A stretch of DNA of 64,000 bases. Origin: Aquibacillus rhizosphaerae. GTDB lineage: Bacteria; Bacillota; Bacilli; Bacillales; Amphibacillaceae. Shown here piece after piece: positions 63,540 through 64,000 of the stretch (position 1 is the first letter of the stretch; each line of letters begins with the position of its first letter). The translations under genes were made by a program, and so were the position numbers. The stretch spans positions 1 through 64,000 of the forward strand of contig NZ_JASTZU010000063.1 of assembly GCF_030282825.1 (NCBI RefSeq), written 5' to 3'. The notes below the pieces were generated by a model. That model made no database searches and was not told where the DNA came from. It was given only the letters and a program-made list of their open reading frames with translations.

Positions 63540-63573
63540 AAAGAAAAAAGCAACTTAGTAAATAAGTTGCTTT
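63540..63573 (-). terminator. Terminator after yhfH
   Basis: AAGCAACTTA (63549-63558) and TAAGTTGCTT (63563-63572) pair perfectly; T run on the minus strand. Confidence 0.88.
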
Positions 63574-63588
63574 AGAATTAATCATTTA

Positions 63589-63717
63589 TTATAAGGCAGG
63601 GTGGTCGCAATTGTCACATAAATTAACGTAACAGTCCGCCTTCTCTACTATATCATTTCCACATTTTGAACATTTTTTGCGAGGTAGATTTCTGAAAAAT
63701 TCAACCATACTAATCAT
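63589..63717 (-). CDS. yhfH: YhfH-like zinc-ribbon mini-protein
   Basis: A 42-residue protein: VEFFRNLPRKKCSKCG, then CYVNLCDNC, giving two Cys pairs in the pattern of B. subtilis YhfH. GGAGGGATTCTA precedes the first ATG; another ATG follows at residue 4. As in B. subtilis it is next to yhfI, here divergent. Function unknown. Confidence 0.8.
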   Translation of the reverse strand: MISMVEFFRNLPRKKCSKCGNDIVEKADCYVNLCDNCDHPAL

Positions 63718-63826
63718 TAGAATCCCTCCGAATCTTTATTGTATACCTATTGTATTATAACATGTATAAAAATTCAATGCTGTATTATAACAATTTAAAA
63801 GTAATTAGTTTAAGGAGGAATTAGCG

Positions 63827-64000
63827 ATGAGAATAACGGTAATAGGTTTTTGGGGGGCATACCCAGAACAAGGAAGTGCAACTTCTTGTTATTTATTAGA
63901 AAAAGACGGGTATAGTTGTTTGTTGGATTGTGGAAGTGGTGCTCTTTCAAGACTTCAATCGTATAAAGATGTAATGGACATTGATGCTGTCGTGTTATCG
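63827..64000 (+). CDS. yhfI: MBL-fold metallohydrolase YhfI, N-terminal part
   Basis: The first 58 residues of a metallo-beta-lactamase-fold protein: MRITVIGFWGAYPEQGSATS, CYLLE and LLDCGSGALSRLQ resemble the start of YhfI and RNase Z-like hydrolases. TAAGGAGGAA precedes ATG. The metal-binding HxHxDH motif lies beyond the window end, so the call rests on the N-terminus and on synteny with yhfH. Confidence 0.82.
   Translation, partial: MRITVIGFWGAYPEQGSATSCYLLEKDGYSCLLDCGSGALSRLQSYKDVMDIDAVVLS

Noticed and set aside
1-64000. CRISPR array, prophage, integron or defence island
   Set aside because: No regularly spaced direct repeats, no phage structural or recombinase genes, no restriction, toxin-antitoxin or other defence genes were found.

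Overview
The window is chromosomal DNA from a low-GC, endospore-forming member of the Bacillaceae. Pointers are three alpha/beta SASP genes, several tiny YjcZ-type spore membrane proteins, yheABC/yhaL spore genes, strong AAGGAGG ribosome sites and numerous T-tailed hairpins. From about 20.8 kb onward the gene order tracks the Bacillus subtilis yhe-yha-ecs-yhg-yhf segment closely (yheC, yheB, yheA, yhzD, yhaQ, yhaP, yhaO, yhaN, yhaM, yhaL, prsA, yhaJ, yhaI, yhaH, hit, ecsABC, yhaA, hmoB, pbpF, hemE, hemH, yhfH, yhfI). A complete OpuA glycine betaine importer, two GbsR-family regulators and a manganese-type CDF pump would suit a salt-tolerant relative such as Oceanobacillus or Virgibacillus. The genus is an inference.

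Layout. 0-20 kb: end of an rRNA operon (5S), then mostly single-gene units: a trans-sulfuration enzyme, zinc alcohol dehydrogenase, C39-like exported protein, Mug glycosylase, benzil reductase-like SDR, three YjcZ mini-proteins, methionine aminopeptidase, AzlCD, GNAT, CDF efflux, WrbA-like flavoprotein, MFS pump, M15 carboxypeptidase, fumarase, three tandem SASPs, an inverted-repeat element, the shared sugar-ABC ATPase MsmX and a PucR-type regulator. 20-38 kb: spore-coat ATP-grasp protein, yheBA, a PadR-controlled operon with a DUF2812 protein and the YhaQP ABC exporter, the YhaO/YhaN nuclease-ATPase pair, a GbsR-like regulator, YhaM, an MFS pump, YhaL and PrsA. 38-47 kb: the opuAR/opuABC osmoprotection cassette sitting between yhaI and yhaH, then hit and the divergent ecsABC operon. 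47-64 kb: amidohydrolase, ferritin-like protein, PAP2 phosphatase, LiaFSR envelope-stress system, BdbC/thioredoxin pair, HmoB, PbpF, HemE, HemH, a YtrA-like GntR/ABC operon with two unassigned membrane proteins, the tRNA 2-selenouridine synthase MnmH bracketed by repeat elements, YhfH and the start of YhfI.

How the parts work together. Several units deal with the envelope and export: LiaFSR, PbpF, PrsA, EcsAB, BdbC and the ABC operons. OpuA with its divergent repressor handles osmotic stress. HemE, HemH and HmoB make and degrade heme. The MnmH region, the interstitial inverted-repeat elements and two families of degenerate dispersed repeats are the least ordinary parts. No phage, CRISPR array, transposase or defence island was seen. 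Nothing here is a clear-cut new system. The best leads are YhaN with a membrane hairpin in place of a zinc hook, the GntR/ABC operon with a perfect operator, the repeat-bracketed mnmH, and an orphan GbsR regulator between yhaN and yhaM.
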